DNA of 32,005 nucleotides from a virus. The stretch's first letter is position 1, and the number at the start of each line of letters is the position of its first letter. Both the position numbers and the translations under genes were made by a program. Positions 24,504-30,761 of this stretch are shown one piece after another. The notes under the pieces were generated by a model, which was not told the origin of the DNA, searched no databases, and worked only from the letters and a program-made list of their open reading frames with translations. The stretch spans positions 1 to 32,005 of the IMG/VR virus record IMGVR_UViG_3300045886_000087; one strand, given 5' to 3'.

Positions 24504-24920
24504 ATGCCCTCGACGCGGCTCACCGACTGCATCGTCAAGCTGGCCGACGCCTGGCTCGACCTGAAGGACGTCTACGAGGGCGGGCAACAGGACCGGCGGC
24601 TGCAGATCACGTGCACCTATCGCTCGATCGAGGAGCAGTACCGGCTCTATCAGGTCGGGCGCAAGCACGTCGGCAACTACCACTGGGTCGTGGACGACGA
24701 CCCGAAGACGGCGGTCGTCACCCAGCTCGACGGCCACAAGCGGCGGAGCAAGCACAACCTGGCGCCGGCGGCGGCCCTCGACTTCGTCGTGCTGATCGGC
24801 GGCAAGGTGTCGTGGGACCCGCGCGAGTACGCGCCCATCGGAGACGCTGCCCGGGTTCGCAGCCTCGTATGGGGCGGGGACTTCAGTTTCCGCGACTACG
24901 GGCATCTCGAGCTGCCCTGA
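24504..24920 (+). CDS. Endolysin, M15-type peptidase
   Basis: 138 residues from ATG 24504. M15 (VanY/L-alanyl-D-glutamate peptidase-like) features are in order: ITCTYRSIEEQYRLYQVGRK (35-54), the metal motif SKHN with P88 and D93 (H84 and D93 as zinc ligands, H-x8-D spacing as in phage SKHN-type members), DW-like SWDPREYAPIG (103-113), and D131 with the C-terminal H-L-E (H134) supplying the base and third ligand. These enzymes cut the peptide part of peptidoglycan. There is no signal peptide or cell-wall binding domain, so release needs a holin; holin-like genes follow. Its TGA overlaps an ATG. Confidence 0.8.
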   Translation: MPSTRLTDCIVKLADAWLDLKDVYEGGQQDRRLQITCTYRSIEEQYRLYQVGRKHVGNYHWVVDDDPKTAVVTQLDGHKRRSKHNLAPAAALDFVVLIGGKVSWDPREYAPIGDAARVRSLVWGGDFSFRDYGHLELP

Positions 24921-25186
24921 TGGCCTTGGCCCTGGCCCTCGGTCTGATCGCGGGCCTCATCGGGGTCGCCTATCTCATCCACTGGCTCGGCTGGCAAGGG
25001 CTGGGCCCTTCCGACGGAGGACACCATGGGCATCTTGGAGTTCATCCTGCTCGCGCTCGCTCTCGGCGTGATCGTCTGGGCTATCCAGAGCTACGCGCCG
25101 ATCCCCGCTGCGGTCAAGACCGTGATCCTCGTCGCGGTGGTGCTCTTCCTCGTCCTGGTGCTGCTCCGCGCGATGGGGATCTTTAG
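24920..25186 (+). CDS. Possible small membrane protein (overlapping frame)
   Basis: ATG 24920 overlaps the endolysin stop (TGATG). Residues 1-25 (ALALALGLIAGLIGVAYLIH) are one hydrophobic span. After about residue 36 the frame overlaps the next gene and becomes Arg/Gly/His-rich, which looks like shadow sequence. Either a genuine short holin-type protein with an overlapping tail, or an accidental frame over a 105-nt gap. Uncertain. Confidence 0.35.
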   Translation: MALALALGLIAGLIGVAYLIHWLGWQGLGPSDGGHHGHLGVHPARARSRRDRLGYPELRADPRCGQDRDPRRGGALPRPGAAPRDGDL

Positions 25187-25220
25187 CGCGCTGGACGCGC
25201 AGATTCCGAGGGTGCGGTGA
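25026..25220 (+). CDS. Small two-span holin-like membrane protein
   Basis: 64 residues; GGAGG lies 6 nt before ATG. Two hydrophobic helices: ILEFILLALALGVIVWAIQ (3-21) and KTVILVAVVLFLVLVLLRAM (31-50), with a short loop and a basic end. The size and hairpin topology, right after the endolysin, fit a small holin that would let the enzyme reach the wall. Other small membrane proteins also look like this. The stop overlaps the next ATG. Confidence 0.6.
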   Translation: MGILEFILLALALGVIVWAIQSYAPIPAAVKTVILVAVVLFLVLVLLRAMGIFSALDAQIPRVR

Positions 25221-25525
25221 TGCTCCATCTCGACTTTGACTGGCTCAGTAGCCCGAAGGTCACGCTCAACATCCTGATCTCGGCGGTGATCATCGCCGGT
25301 GGCATCGCCACCGGCGTCTATGCGGCCGGCGGCGGCTGGAAAGCCACGGTCGTCGCCTTCGTCGGCGGCGTCCTGGGCGCGCTCAAGGAGCGGATGTCGA
25401 AGAAGCCGGACCAGCTCGTGGACGAGGGCAAGCTCGCCGCCGGGCAACTCGTCGGGCGGCGCGCGGGCGACCGGCCGGGCGCGACCCTACCGCCGATCGA
25501 ACCGACCAAGGAGGCGCACGCATGA
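25220..25525 (+). CDS. Holin-like membrane protein
   Basis: 101 residues from ATG 25220 (TGATG overlap; a GTG one codon earlier is also possible). Two hydrophobic stretches, TLNILISAVIIAGGIATGVY and ATVVAFVGGVLGALK, are followed by a charged cytoplasmic-type tail (KERMSKKPDQLVDEGKLAAG). A short N-terminus, two spans and a long charged tail is a classic class II holin plan. With 25026-25220 there are two candidates; one may be the antagonist. Next gene overlaps by ATGA. Confidence 0.55.
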   Translation: MLHLDFDWLSSPKVTLNILISAVIIAGGIATGVYAAGGGWKATVVAFVGGVLGALKERMSKKPDQLVDEGKLAAGQLVGRRAGDRPGATLPPIEPTKEAHA

Positions 25526-25809
25526 CACGCCATGGACCCCTGCTTGCGCTGGCGATGATCTTCGCCGCCTGCGCGCCCTCGATGCCGTTGAACCCGTCCG
25601 ATATGACCGCCGAGCAGATCAAGGCCGCCGTCGCCGACAAGAGCTATTCCATGGGCTGCGCCCACACGGAAACGCCCTACAAGATCGGGACGATCTTTCT
25701 CAACTTCGACCGGGGCGTGCTCCCGGCGGGCTCGAGCGGCACCGTGAAGATCAACGCCGACTGCTCGGTCGAGTGGACGGTGGTCGGGCCTCCGAAGCAG
25801 CAGCCCTAG
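25522..25809 (+). CDS. Small lipoprotein in the lysis region
   Basis: 95 residues; AAGGAGG ribosome site and ATGA overlap. A signal peptide (MTRHGPLLALAMIFAAC) ends at a lipobox-like F-A-A-C with Cys17 as the lipidation site. The mature part is small and beta-rich with two more Cys (MGCAHTE, NADCSVEW) that could bond. Its place beside holins and endolysin invites an outer-membrane spanin idea, but it lacks the Pro-rich or coiled-coil form and no inner partner is evident, so call it a lipoprotein of unknown job. Confidence 0.55.
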   Translation: MTRHGPLLALAMIFAACAPSMPLNPSDMTAEQIKAAVADKSYSMGCAHTETPYKIGTIFLNFDRGVLPAGSSGTVKINADCSVEWTVVGPPKQQP

Positions 25810-26000
25810 TGCGCTCGTCGGCCTCGGCCGTCCCGATGATCATCCGGTGCTACGTCCACCAGTGGCCCCAGGACTACGGGCGAGGGGAGATCATGCCGGC
25901 GACCCTCCCGCGCGAGGTCTGCGGCCGCTACGAGGTGTCCGCCTCGATCGAGGCCCTGCCCCAAGAGGCGATGGGGAACCCGGACGCGATCGACTTCTAG
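25809..26000 (+). CDS. Small protein of unknown function
   Basis: 63 residues if read from GTG 25809, which overlaps the upstream TAG (TAGTG, the same arrangement as at 2515); ATG 25836 is the alternative. Contains WPQDYGRGEIMPATLPREVC and an acidic end. No family. Its TAG stop is in the CTAG that also forms the stop of the convergent minus-strand gene. Confidence 0.4.
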   Translation: MRSSASAVPMIIRCYVHQWPQDYGRGEIMPATLPREVCGRYEVSASIEALPQEAMGNPDAIDF

Positions 26001-26410
26001 TGCCCTGCGAGGCATCGGTAGTAGTCCGTGGTCCATCGGGCCCGGTCCCAGCCCGCCGAGGCGTTCGCGCGCTGGCGGCAGAGGCGGTCCTCGGTGGCCG
26101 GGTCAGGTGGCGGCATGGCCGGGACACTCGCCGGGGGCGTGGCGAGCGCCTCGCGCAGCGTGGGGTCGACGTGGCGCAGGATCGCATCCGTCTGCGGGGT
26201 CCGGCGCACGAACCCTTGCCCCTCGAGGAAGGTCTTGCAGTCCGCATAGGAGCTCCCCGACACGACAGCCGGGATGACCCCGAAGGCGGCTTGACGATAG
26301 CAGAGGTGTTTCTGGCCGGTCTTCAGGTCCACGTACTCGGACACGGTAGCGGTGGCGCAGCCGGCCAGCCAGAGCGCCGCGGCGGCCGCGAGCATGATGG
26401 GTCTGATCAT
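25997..26410 (-). CDS. Lipoprotein, last gene of the leftward repressor operon
   Basis: The start is ATG 26410: GGAGGA lies 6 nt upstream, and this ATG overlaps the stop of the preceding gene (ATGA). An ATG four codons earlier contains the ribosome site itself and is less likely. 137 residues: signal peptide MIRPIMLAAAAALWLAGC with lipobox L-A-G-C (Cys18), Ala at +2 (outer-membrane type sorting). The mature part has four more Cys (HLCYRQ, ADCKTF, LCRQR, YYRCL) and a Pro-rich linker (ATPPASVPAMPPPDPA). Possibly a lysogen surface or superinfection-exclusion protein, by context only. Confidence 0.65.
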   Translation of the reverse strand: MIRPIMLAAAAALWLAGCATATVSEYVDLKTGQKHLCYRQAAFGVIPAVVSGSSYADCKTFLEGQGFVRRTPQTDAILRHVDPTLREALATPPASVPAMPPPDPATEDRLCRQRANASAGWDRARWTTDYYRCLAGH

Positions 26411-26943
26411 GGATTCCTCCATCGGACGGTCGCTTCCGCCCGTTCAGTTCGGGGATCGGTCAGCAGGTGATGCGCCATGACGCCGGCCCCGACGCCGAGC
26501 AGGGCAGCCATGAGGAGCGCGATCGGTAGTGAGATGCCACCACGGCGTGCGCGGCGGAGTTCCCGCCGGCGGCTGCGCTCGGCCCTGTCCGGCCCCAGGA
26601 CGTCCGGGGCGCCGCCGAGTTCATCGCCGGACGTCACGAGCCGCGCCTGGAAGTGCGAGAGGAGCGCGACGCGGTTGAGATAGTCGCGGAAGATGTCCGC
26701 GACCATCGCCCCTGGGATGCTGCCGAGCAGCTTGGGCCCGGTCCAGAGCTCGATGGCGTCGGTCGCATGAAGACGCCACCGCCAGGAGCTGTCTCGGAAG
26801 AGGACCCGTAATTCGAGGTCGCCCACGGTTGGGTGAGAGCGTAATTTCCTGCCGCCATGGGTGTCAATGCGTAACTGATCGGTTGCACGAGCCGCACCGC
26901 TAGGGGTGGTGGGCGTCTCAGGCTCAGGCATGACGAGCGTCAC
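26407..26943 (-). CDS. Single-span membrane protein of the leftward repressor operon
   Basis: Starting at GTG 26943, which overlaps the repressor stop (GTGA), gives 178 residues; ATG 26931 is an alternative. Residues ~1-115 are soluble (FRDSSWRWRLHATDAIELWT, IFRDYLNRVALLSHFQARLV). A very basic stretch (RAERSRRRELRRARRG) then leads into one membrane span (SLPIALLMAALLGVGAGVMA) and a short polar end. The positive residues before the span place the large domain in the cytoplasm. No family recognised. Being co-transcribed with a repressor suggests expression in the lysogen. Confidence 0.55.
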   Translation of the reverse strand: MTLVMPEPETPTTPSGAARATDQLRIDTHGGRKLRSHPTVGDLELRVLFRDSSWRWRLHATDAIELWTGPKLLGSIPGAMVADIFRDYLNRVALLSHFQARLVTSGDELGGAPDVLGPDRAERSRRRELRRARRGGISLPIALLMAALLGVGAGVMAHHLLTDPRTERAEATVRWRNP

Positions 26944-27413
26944 GCTGGGCACGGCGCTAGCGCATCACCGTGGGGAAGCCCCCAGGCATGGTAGATCCGC
27001 CAGGCCAGCCGGCGGACGGAGGCGACATAATACCCCGCTAGGGCAGCGAGGCCGTCGCAGGCGCCAGCGATCGGGGCCATCCGCCGGAGGAGCCGCCGGC
27101 CGCGCACCGAGTCCGGGGAACGGCGCGGGCCTGGGTGCTCGGCTGACTGGGGGATGGGCACCAGCTCGCCACGAGTATAGGCCTCGTAATCCCGCATGAT
27201 GATGTCCCAGACTCGATCGAATTCCAGCCCGTACTCCGCGCAGAGCCGGCGGATCCCGTCGGGCTTCGGCAGCTTCGTGAGCCCCTTGGCCCAGCGATCC
27301 GGCACGCTCGGCGACACGCGCAGACGCTTGGTGATCCCGTAGAGATAGCCGTCATGGTGCGCGTCCGCGATGGCCTGGACTAGCAGGGGGAAGCTGGGCG
27401 GCAGCCGTTTCAT
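26940..27413 (-). CDS. Phage repressor-type HTH protein
   Basis: The start is ATG 27413, with AAGGAGG 9 nt upstream; a longer frame from 27491 would begin before the promoter. 157 residues. Residues ~12-75 form a helix-turn-helix of the XRE/CI kind: LVQAIADAHHDGYLYGITKR then LRVSPSVPDRWAKGLTKLPK and GIRRLCAEYGLEFDRVWDI. The C-terminal part (80-157) is basic and helical with no self-cleavage Ser-Lys dyad visible, so it is not a LexA-type repressor. Divergent to a Cro-like gene, it is the likely lysogeny repressor. Confidence 0.65.
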   Translation of the reverse strand: MKRLPPSFPLLVQAIADAHHDGYLYGITKRLRVSPSVPDRWAKGLTKLPKPDGIRRLCAEYGLEFDRVWDIIMRDYEAYTRGELVPIPQSAEHPGPRRSPDSVRGRRLLRRMAPIAGACDGLAALAGYYVASVRRLAWRIYHAWGLPHGDALAPCPA

Positions 27414-27443
27414 GTGGAACGCCTCCTTTTCATTCTTGCGAAA

Positions 27444-27472
27444 AGTATAAAAGCCGTCAGCCGCTATTGCTA
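27444..27472 (-). promoter_or_regulatory. Leftward promoter for the repressor operon
   Basis: On the minus strand the -10 TATACT (27449-27444, 5 of 6 consensus) is 17 nt from a weak -35 TAGCAA (27472-27467, 3 of 6). The predicted start would give a leader of about 25 nt containing AAGGAGG before ATG 27413. The weak -35 suggests activation or modest strength. Confidence 0.5.
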
Positions 27473-27484
27473 GGAAGAAATCGC

Positions 27485-27513
27485 TTGACATGTTTTATGC
27501 GACTCGGTAAGAA
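27485..27513 (+). promoter_or_regulatory. Rightward promoter for the Cro-like gene
   Basis: A perfect -35 TTGACA (27485-27490) lies 17 nt from TAAGAA (27508-27513); shifting by one base gives AAGAAT. Transcription is expected to begin at about 27519-27521, which is the start codon itself. It is back to back with the leftward promoter, the two -35 boxes being 12 bp apart. Confidence 0.5.
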
Positions 27514-27516
27514 TGG

Positions 27517-27535
27517 CCCATGCGCTACGCATGGG
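27517..27535. promoter_or_regulatory. Perfect palindrome over the Cro-like start codon (operator or RNA hairpin)
   Basis: CCCATGCG and CGCATGGG are perfect 8-bp arms around a CTA centre, and the ATG at 27520 is within the left arm. It could be an operator bound at the transcription start, or in the mRNA a hairpin hiding the start codon. Confidence 0.5.
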
Positions 27536-27777
27536 ACCCCGCAGCCCTCCGTCGATACCGACTGGACAAGCGCCTCTCCAATGAGCAACTGGGCGTGGCG
27601 ATTGGGACGGCTGGAACGACGGTCGGCAAATGGCAGCAAGGCAAGACCGCCCCGAGCGCCGAATCGGTGGCTGACCTCGCGACCGTGCTCGGGTGCGCTC
27701 CGGCGGACTTCTTCGTGGTCGAGGCTGGCTCGGACATCGAAGCCCCTGGCCGGGACCACCCGGCCCATTCGCTCTGA
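27520..27777 (+). CDS. Cro-like XRE-family HTH regulator
   Basis: 85 residues from ATG 27520; a TAA lies four codons upstream in frame and no later start keeps the domain, so the start is fixed. Residues 8-65 are a clear XRE helix-turn-helix: ALRRYRLDKRLSNEQLGVAI, then GTAGTTVGKWQQGKTAPSAE and SVADLATVLGCAPADFF. It is divergent from the repressor gene, as Cro is from CI. There is no convincing ribosome site, and the promoter places transcription start at the ATG, so the mRNA may be leaderless. A terminator-like hairpin follows. Confidence 0.75.
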   Translation: MRYAWDPAALRRYRLDKRLSNEQLGVAIGTAGTTVGKWQQGKTAPSAESVADLATVLGCAPADFFVVEAGSDIEAPGRDHPAHSL

Positions 27778-27805
27778 ACAGTAGGGAGCCATGCACCAAG
27801 AAACC

Positions 27806-27848
27806 GGGCGAGGCTGCGTGATGTCCAGCGAATCTTGCCCCCTTTTTT
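27806..27848 (+). terminator. Probable intrinsic terminator after the Cro-like gene
   Basis: GGGCGAG (27806-27812) pairs with CTTGCCC (27834-27840, one G-U), with an inner GCTG/CAGC stem, followed by CC and six T (27843-27848). It would stop the short Cro-like transcript; downstream early genes then need antitermination or their own promoter. Confidence 0.55.
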
Positions 27849-27894
27849 GTGGGCCGAATTCACACGCCTTAACCGCGCTTCACGGGGGTTCGCG

Positions 27895-28272
27895 GTGACC
27901 ATGGGCCGGGCCTTTCCGAGCCTGCGCGAGTCGATCCACGCCACGGCCACGACCTACCGGTCGGGGATGAAGGCCCTCGCCGCCGAGCTCGACTGGTCGC
28001 CGAGCGAGCTGTCCATGCGGACCACGCTCGGGGGCGACAGCGCGCGCCCATTCCCCGCCGATGACGAGCACCTGATCAAGCTCATGCGGGTGACCAAGGA
28101 CTATGCCGTGCTCTTCACCATGGCGGCGCTTCTAGGGTTCGAGGTCACGCCGAAGCAAGAGCGCGTCGCCGACCTCCTCGTGGAAACGCAGAAGGGGATG
28201 GCCGTGCTGCACAAGCAGATGGAGCTGATCCTCGAGCTGGCCCCACGGCCGGCACCACGGAGGAAGTCATGA
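27895..28272 (+). CDS. CII/CP76-like phage regulatory protein
   Basis: The start is GTG 27895 (GGGGG 6 nt upstream); ATG 27901 is two codons in. A TTG at 27835 lies inside the terminator and is rejected. About 125 residues. SLRESIHATATTYRSGMKAL, ELDWSPSELSMRTTL and then HLIKLMRVTKDYAVLFTMAA follow the pattern of the phage CII/CP76 regulatory family (P2-type), which binds DNA through a helix-turn-helix and directs early or lysogenic transcription. A helical C-terminal tail (LLVETQKGMAVLHKQMELIL) may mediate oligomers. The stop overlaps the next ATG. Confidence 0.55.
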   Translation: MTMGRAFPSLRESIHATATTYRSGMKALAAELDWSPSELSMRTTLGGDSARPFPADDEHLIKLMRVTKDYAVLFTMAALLGFEVTPKQERVADLLVETQKGMAVLHKQMELILELAPRPAPRRKS

Positions 28273-28382
28273 CGAGGCGCCTCCTGAGATACAGGGACTG
28301 GCTCATCATCCCGCTCGCGGTCGCACTGGCGTACGCCGGGGTCTATGGGCTCGCCCTCGCGATGCTCGCGTGGAGCCTGTAG
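28269..28382 (+). CDS. Tiny membrane protein (37 aa)
   Basis: ATG 28269 overlaps the previous TGA and has GGAGG 6 nt upstream. Basic N-terminus (MTRRLLRYRDW) followed by one membrane helix (LIIPLAVALAYAGVYGLALA). Too short to classify. Confidence 0.5.
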   Translation: MTRRLLRYRDWLIIPLAVALAYAGVYGLALAMLAWSL

Positions 28383-28386
28383 GCGC

Positions 28387-28482
28387 GTGCCTCCGATGGA
28401 TCCGGTGACGGCCTTCAGCCTCGGGGTCTTCGTCGGCGTCCTGGCCGTGGTGATCGTCTGCGGCATCGCGGTGGACCGATGA
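28387..28482 (+). CDS. Tiny membrane protein (31 aa)
   Basis: GTG 28387 (or ATG 28396) to TGA 28482, with the stop overlapping the next ATG. Nearly all of it is one hydrophobic helix (AFSLGVFVGVLAVVIVCGIA). Same plan as the previous small gene but no clear sequence match. Existence supported by tight packing only. Confidence 0.4.
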   Translation: MPPMDPVTAFSLGVFVGVLAVVIVCGIAVDR

Positions 28483-28790
28483 CGCGCGCCGAACAGGAGA
28501 CGGTGGTGCGCTGGGATGAGGCCGAGCAGATCGTCCACATCTGGTCAGCCAGCCGGGTGACCTGGCGGAAGATGGCGCGCCTCGGCGTGGCCCCCTCGAA
28601 GGAGACGACCGAGGCCGACGGCACCCCCTCCGGGAAATGGTTTCAGGTGCCGTTTTCACGGTTCCGGTGGGGGCTGAAGCGGCGGGGCAGGTCCCAGGGC
28701 ACCCCGGCCGCCTTTCTTCGCGCGCGCCCCGTTAATAAGCGGGCGCCAGACGCGCCGTCGGGCTCTGAGGGGCAGGGGGCGACCCCCTGA
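28479..28790 (+). CDS. Conserved-looking early phage protein of unknown function
   Basis: 103 residues; ATGA overlap. The first 70 residues are compact and aromatic (VVRWDEAEQIVHIWSASRVT, WRKMARLGVAPSKE, GKWFQVPFSRFRWGLKRRG), the rest a basic, Pro/Ala-rich tail. The alternating W/R strand pattern suggests a small nucleic-acid or protein-binding fold. No family I can name with certainty. The stop overlaps the next start. Confidence 0.5.
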   Translation: MTRAEQETVVRWDEAEQIVHIWSASRVTWRKMARLGVAPSKETTEADGTPSGKWFQVPFSRFRWGLKRRGRSQGTPAAFLRARPVNKRAPDAPSGSEGQGATP

Positions 28791-28945
28791 TGGCCCCGCC
28801 CCCCGCCCTCTACACCCCCTTGGCGTCAACGCTCCTCTGCCTGAACTGCTTCGTGACCTTCCAGGCGGGGCACCAGCAGTGCCCGGCCTGCACCAGCTCG
28901 CATATCACCCCGATCAGCCGGTGGCTGGACAAGGAGGGCAAGTAA
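28790..28945 (+). CDS. Zinc-ribbon-like miniprotein (51 aa)
   Basis: ATG 28790 in a TGATG overlap, TAA stop. Two C-x2-C knuckles (LLCLNCFVTF, QQCPACTSSH) 14 residues apart form a likely four-Cys zinc ribbon. First of a run of small Cys-rich proteins here. Function unknown. Confidence 0.5.
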   Translation: MAPPPALYTPLASTLLCLNCFVTFQAGHQQCPACTSSHITPISRWLDKEGK

Positions 28946-28948
28946 GCG

Positions 28949-29173
28949 ATGGAGACCCTGCGGCCGCCGACTCTTGCCACGGCCTACGCGATTCGACAGG
29001 TGGACCGCGAGCGCCCGTGTAGCCGATCCAGCTGCAAGGCGCCGACGCGGTGGCGGGTGGTGTACCTCTACCAGCACGAGGGGAGTGTCCATATCCCGCG
29101 ATGCCCGCTGCACCTTGTGACGTTCGCGGCCGCCCATCACCTACCGGTCCCGAGGGAGGCCAGCCGCCCATGA
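28949..29173 (+). CDS. Small Cys/His protein, paralogue A
   Basis: 74 residues. Shares one plan with the protein at 29334: RPCSRSSCKAPTRWRVVYLY, H-E-G, then R-C-P-L-H-L and HHLPVPREA. The likely zinc ligands are C24, C29, C52 and H55 (C-x4-C ... C-x2-H). Unknown family; the basic, aromatic strand suggests a nucleic-acid or protein-binding treble-clef-like fold. It overlaps the next start by 4 nt. Confidence 0.55.
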   Translation: METLRPPTLATAYAIRQVDRERPCSRSSCKAPTRWRVVYLYQHEGSVHIPRCPLHLVTFAAAHHLPVPREASRP

Positions 29174-29337
29174 CCGCCGCCGATCTCACCAGCACGCTCC
29201 GTCACGAGCCGGACTTTGCCGCGGTGACCGAGGCCGAGAAGCGCCAGGGCTACTCGTCGCGCTGCCGGCGCTGCCGGCGGCTGCTCTGGTCGGGCCTCGA
29301 GCTGCTCGGCTCGGCGTGCCCGGGGGCCGCCGAATGA
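29170..29337 (+). CDS. Small Cys-rich protein (55 aa)
   Basis: ATG 29170 (ATGA overlap) to TGA 29337 (ATGA overlap). A charged N-terminus is followed by a zinc-knuckle-like SSRCRRCRRLLWSGLELLG and a later C-P-G. Three Cys are visible in all; a fourth ligand is not evident. It lies between the two paralogous Cys/His genes. Confidence 0.45.
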   Translation: MTAADLTSTLRHEPDFAAVTEAEKRQGYSSRCRRCRRLLWSGLELLGSACPGAAE

Positions 29338-29549
29338 GGCCCGCCGCCATCACGGACCACCGGATCACCGAGGCCTTCCCCGCGCGCCCGTGCGTGACCC
29401 CGGGGTGCGGGGTGGCCACCACGTGGCGCGCCGTCTATGTCTACCACCACGGGGAGGGAACCGTCGAGCTGGCGCGCTGCCCGGTGCACCTGGCGCGGTT
29501 CGCCCGTCATCACGGCGTTGACCTGCCGAAGGAGGCGCACACACCATGA
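29334..29549 (+). CDS. Small Cys/His protein, paralogue B
   Basis: 71 residues from ATG 29334 (ATGA overlap). It matches the 28949 protein along most of its length: RPCVTPGCGVATTWRAVYVY, then V-E-L-A-R-C-P-V-H-L and HHGVDLPKEA. The same C-x4-C ... C-x2-H ligands are kept. The pair must come from an old duplication with another gene now between them. The stop overlaps the next ATG. Confidence 0.55.
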   Translation: MRPAAITDHRITEAFPARPCVTPGCGVATTWRAVYVYHHGEGTVELARCPVHLARFARHHGVDLPKEAHTP

Positions 29550-30289
29550 CCGACCTCGCCAGCAGGACCACCCCGGCCGACCTGCTCGAGCGTGTCGTCG
29601 TCGGGGGCGACCTGTCGAAGCTCACGGCCCCTGAGCGCCTCGGCTACTACCGGGCGGTCTGCGAATCCGTCGGGCTGAACCCGTTCACGCGCCCCTTCGA
29701 CTACCTCACCCTGAACGGGCGCCTCGTCCTCTACGCCAAGCGCGACGCCACCGACCAGCTCCGCGCCATTCACGGCGTCAGCGTCTACCGCATGGAGAAG
29801 GAGCGGTTCGACGATCTCTTCGTCGTGACCGCGTACGCGAAGAACAAGGAGGGGCGCGAGGACTCCTCCACCGGGGCGGTGAGCATCGCCCATCTCAAGG
29901 GCGAGGCGCTCGCCAACGCCATCATGAAGGCGGAGACGAAGGCGAAGCGGCGCGTGACGCTCTCGCTCTGCGGCCTGGGGCTGCTCGACGAGACGGAGGT
30001 CGGCAGCGTGGCCGGGGCCCTGACGGGAGGCGTGGATGTCGAGACGGGGGAGATCCTCGAGGGGTCGGCGGCGCCTGCGACGACCGCTGACGACTCGGCC
30101 CGTGCGTCGCTGCTCGCCCGGATCGAGAAGGGGGCGGCGCAGCTCGGCCTGACGGCCGCGCAGCTGGTCGGCCTGAGCGAGGATGTCTGCGGGATCGCCG
30201 ACTACACGAAGGCCGAGGGGGCCGATCTCAAGAAACTCCTCGACAAGCTGACCGCCCTCTACCGCGAAGCCCAGCCGAAGAAGGGGTAG
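29546..30289 (+). CDS. Probable single-strand annealing protein (RecT/Bet-like)
   Basis: 247 residues; AAGGAGG ribosome site and ATGA overlap. YYRAVCESVGLNPFTRPFDY (34-53), LVLYAKRDATDQLRAIHGV (60-78) and NAIMKAETKAKRRVTLSLCGLGLLDETE (124-151) follow the order seen in Bet/RecT annealing proteins: G-L-(D/N)-P near the start, a strand followed by D-x-x-x-x-L-R, then the K-A-x-x-R-x-x-x-L-x-x-C-G-L-G helix. A Lys-rich helical C-terminus (ADYTKAEGADLKKLLDKL) follows. Such proteins pair single strands during phage recombination. Similarity is distant, so the call is provisional; no exonuclease gene is beside it in this window. Confidence 0.55.
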   Translation: MTDLASRTTPADLLERVVVGGDLSKLTAPERLGYYRAVCESVGLNPFTRPFDYLTLNGRLVLYAKRDATDQLRAIHGVSVYRMEKERFDDLFVVTAYAKNKEGREDSSTGAVSIAHLKGEALANAIMKAETKAKRRVTLSLCGLGLLDETEVGSVAGALTGGVDVETGEILEGSAAPATTADDSARASLLARIEKGAAQLGLTAAQLVGLSEDVCGIADYTKAEGADLKKLLDKLTALYREAQPKKG

Positions 30290-30294
30290 GGGGC

Positions 30295-30606
30295 GTGGCG
30301 CTCACGTCCGACGAGGCGGCACGCCTCGCCCGGCTCCTGCCGTACCGCCCCTGGCTCGCGGACGCCAGCGAGGCGGACCAGCGCCGCGAGGTCGAGCGGT
30401 CCCTGTACCGCCCGGCCTATGTCTCTCCGCCGCCGAACCCCCGCGGCGACGGCCGCCCTGGCGCGCCGCCCTGGTCGGTCGAGGTGGACCACCTCGACGT
30501 CATCGCGTGGCGCGCGCGGAACCTGGATGAGCGGTGGGCGACCCCCGACGCCATCGCCCGCTGCTTGACCTGGCTGGAGCTTGAGTTCAGCGGCGGCCAG
30601 CGGTGA
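30295..30606 (+). CDS. Early phage protein of unknown function
   Basis: 103 residues from GTG 30295 with an AGGGGG site. Two helices (SDEAARLARLLPYRPWLADA and SEADQRREVERSLYR), a Pro/Gly loop, then PPWSVEVDHLDVIAWRARNL and a helix (TPDAIARCLTWLELEF). No recognised family; the final TGA overlaps the next ATG. Confidence 0.45.
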   Translation: MALTSDEAARLARLLPYRPWLADASEADQRREVERSLYRPAYVSPPPNPRGDGRPGAPPWSVEVDHLDVIAWRARNLDERWATPDAIARCLTWLELEFSGGQR

Positions 30607-30761
30607 TGCGCGTCGCCTACACCGCCGGGGCCCTCGTGTCAGCGGTCGGCTCTCTGTGTCCCGTGTGGATCTCCGTCGGCGTCTACTCCTTGATCGTGCT
30701 CGGGCGCGCCGCGCGCCTGGGCTGGTTCCCGCATGGCCGGCCCGATGCTCGCCTGTCTTAA
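30606..30761 (+). CDS. Tiny membrane protein (51 aa)
   Basis: ATG 30606 (TGATG overlap) to TAA 30761. One hydrophobic segment (AYTAGALVSAVGSLCPVWIS) extends into VGVYSLIVLG; the end is basic. It overlaps the start of the next frame by 29 nt. Confidence 0.4.
   Translation: MRVAYTAGALVSAVGSLCPVWISVGVYSLIVLGRAARLGWFPHGRPDARLS

Noticed and set aside
27467-27784. Alternative plus-strand frame over the Cro-like gene
   Set aside because: No helix-turn-helix and it starts inside the promoter; the 27520 frame has a clear XRE domain.
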